DNA of 51,883 nucleotides. It comes from Bacillota bacterium. Lineage in GTDB: Bacteria; Bacillota; Clostridia; Lachnospirales; Lachnospiraceae. Every line of letters starts with the position of its first letter. The stretch's first letter is position 1. The DNA is taken from positions 1-51,883 of the forward strand of contig JAFAGA010000078.1 of the NCBI GenBank assembly GCA_023423045.1. Reading direction: 5' to 3'. The translations under genes and the position numbers were made by a program. This document shows positions 51,191 to 51,883 of the stretch, one piece after another. The notes beneath the pieces were generated by a model. That model was not told the DNA's origin. It ran no database searches and was given only the letters and a program-made list of their open reading frames with translations.

Positions 51191-51556
51191 TCATGCATAT
51201 AAAGTGTCTATGCTGATACCTGCCCGCTTCAATTTATCCAGCGAACGCAGCTCACCCTTCTGTACCAGGCTTCCTTTCACCCTTCCCTGCTCCTCCCCTG
51301 TTTCTACAAATTCGTAGATTGGGTTCAGCCGTATCTCGCCATCCGGGCAGCCCGTCACCTCTGTAATCTCCAACAGCCTGCGGGACCGGTCACGAAGTCT
51401 TCCCAAATGGACAATGATATCCAGTGCCGATGCAATCTGCTTTCGGACCGCTAACAACGGTATCTCAGCCCCCATCAACACCAGGGTCTCCAGCCTGCTC
51501 AGCATATCTGCGGGAGAATTGGCATGCCCCGTGGACAATGATCCACTATGCCCGGT
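51191..51556 (-). pseudogene. tadA: 3' fragment of tadA/cpaF (pilus motor ATPase)
   Basis: Only the last ~121 codons of the ~430-residue TadA/CpaF ATPase are present. The sequence T-G-H-S-G-S-L-S-T-G-H-A-N-S-P and L-V-L-M-G-A-E-I-P are diagnostic of the C-terminal domain, including its conserved Walker-B-adjacent His box; Walker A and the N-terminal part are missing. Reading upstream, family similarity ends at the codon for Thr (51554-51556), and after one further codon the frame meets TAA and TAG at 51560-51565. The gene is therefore interrupted at about 51557. The fragment has no proper start of its own. The 5' part should lie beyond the right end of the window if this is an insertion. Confidence 0.85.
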
Positions 51557-51592
51557 AGGTTACTACTTATTAGCACTATATCTAATATCACT

Positions 51593-51626
51593 TAAAAATT
51601 ACCCCCAGCCGGTCAATGCTGGGGGT
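51593..51626 (-). terminator. Intrinsic terminator of the 77-residue gene
   Basis: A perfect 9-bp stem, ACCCCCAGC / GCTGGGGGT (51601-51609 with 51618-51626, 8-nt loop). On the minus strand it is followed by AATTTTTAAG. Confidence 0.85.
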
Positions 51627-51633
51627 GCTGTTA

Positions 51634-51867
51634 TTATACGGTCCTGCATTCGAGCGCTAACTTAAAGGCTGAAACCCATGCGGTTTTAAAAATTAAACGC
51701 TCCCTGATTATAGCAAGTTCTTCTTCTGAGTAGTCTTGAGAATACTCTTTTTCGATGTATTCTCTGCATTCGGATATTGCCTTGATGCATTTTGCATCGA
51801 CATAATCATCAAATTCCTTATCACTACCCACATATCCATCATAGATACCTTTTTCCTTGTGCCCCAT
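51634..51867 (-). CDS. Small acidic protein, unrecognised
   Basis: 77 residues from ATG 51867, with AAAGGA at 51878-51883 upstream (the last bases of the window); a TTG at 51876 is another possible start and the gene might extend off the window. Helical, acidic, with Cys, ending S-A-F-K-L-A-L-E-C-R-T-V. No family recognised. It is part of the segment inserted in tadA and has its own terminator. Confidence 0.6.
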   Translation of the reverse strand: MGHKEKGIYDGYVGSDKEFDDYVDAKCIKAISECREYIEKEYSQDYSEEELAIIRERLIFKTAWVSAFKLALECRTV

Positions 51868-51883
51868 ATAGTACAAATCCTTT

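Larger units (their letters stand above)
51557..51883. mobile_element. Left end of a probable inserted element in tadA
   Basis: From 51557 to the window end nothing matches tadA. The segment is AT-rich, begins with ~40 bp of non-coding sequence, and carries one minus-strand gene with its own terminator. This is what the end of an integrated phage or conjugative element looks like. Integrase and attachment sites are not visible, and an assembly join is the alternative. Confidence 0.5.

Noticed and set aside
51191..51538. The tadA fragment as a complete small gene starting at TTG 51538
   Set aside because: There is no ribosome binding site and family similarity continues in frame upstream of that codon to about 51556, so it is the tail of a longer gene.
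1..51883. tRNA, rRNA, or known metabolite riboswitches
   Set aside because: No cloverleaf, rRNA segment or recognisable riboswitch core was found by reading; short or divergent ones could be missed without covariance models.

Overview
The window reads as a chromosomal segment of a spore-forming, strictly anaerobic Firmicute, most likely a member of the Lachnospiraceae (Clostridia). Support comes from a stage II sporulation protein D homologue, two Cys-type sulfatases (the kind matured by the anaerobic radical-SAM route), a Gram-positive Tad/Flp pilus locus of the type seen in Lachnospiraceae, strong GGAGG ribosome binding sites with several TTG/GTG starts, and moderate GC content. No rRNA, tRNA or CRISPR array was seen.

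Layout. 0.1-5.0 kb (+): a tight five-gene operon of a UgtP/MGDG-synthase-like glycosyltransferase, a polysaccharide deacetylase without signal peptide, an MprF-flippase-like membrane protein, and an OmpR-type regulator with its sensor kinase; it looks like a regulated envelope-glycolipid pathway. 5.3-10.1 kb: a GH3 beta-N-acetylhexosaminidase-like enzyme (-) divergent from an AraC-regulator/GH39-glycosidase fusion (+), followed by a broken deacetylase gene. 10.2-15.9 kb: spoIID-like gene (+) facing a MoxR-DUF58-transglutaminase operon (-). 16.1-19.5 kb: MTA/SAH nucleosidase, two small enzymes (VOC and PPOX folds), an unrecognised gene and an AraC regulator, all (-). 19.8-23.1 kb (+): GH4 glycosidase, then a TSCPD protein overlapping a MurG-like transferase. 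23.2-28.7 kb: HIT protein (-), orphan soluble histidine kinase (+), then flavodoxin-SCP2 fusion, rhomboid protease, glycerol kinase and a small membrane protein (all -). 28.7-30.1 kb: a repeat- and hairpin-rich 630-bp intergenic region leading into an XRE regulator and a YccF membrane protein (+). 30.3-41.9 kb: two sulfatases and a complete Opp-type ABC importer (-), divergent from a YesN/YesM two-component pair (+); together this looks like a sulfated-oligosaccharide sensing, import and desulfation locus. 41.9-51.6 kb: a 51-residue membrane protein (+), then a Tad pilus operon (-) with FHA protein, TadE-like pseudopilins, prepilin peptidase, DUF5702 protein, Flp pilin, TadC, TadB and the 3' end of tadA.

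The strongest surprises are these. tadA is cut at about 51,557: only its last ~120 codons remain, followed by foreign-looking sequence with its own small gene and terminator, so a mobile element has probably entered the pilus motor gene. The leader of the XRE gene contains mutually exclusive hairpins around a terminator-like stem. The SpoIID homologue has Asn where the catalytic Glu is expected. The Tad locus carries two unusual domain additions: a Cys/His repeat on a TadE-like protein and a ~190-residue insert in TadC. Start codons were chosen from ribosome binding sites and overlaps; all functional statements are homology-by-eye from motifs, without any database search.
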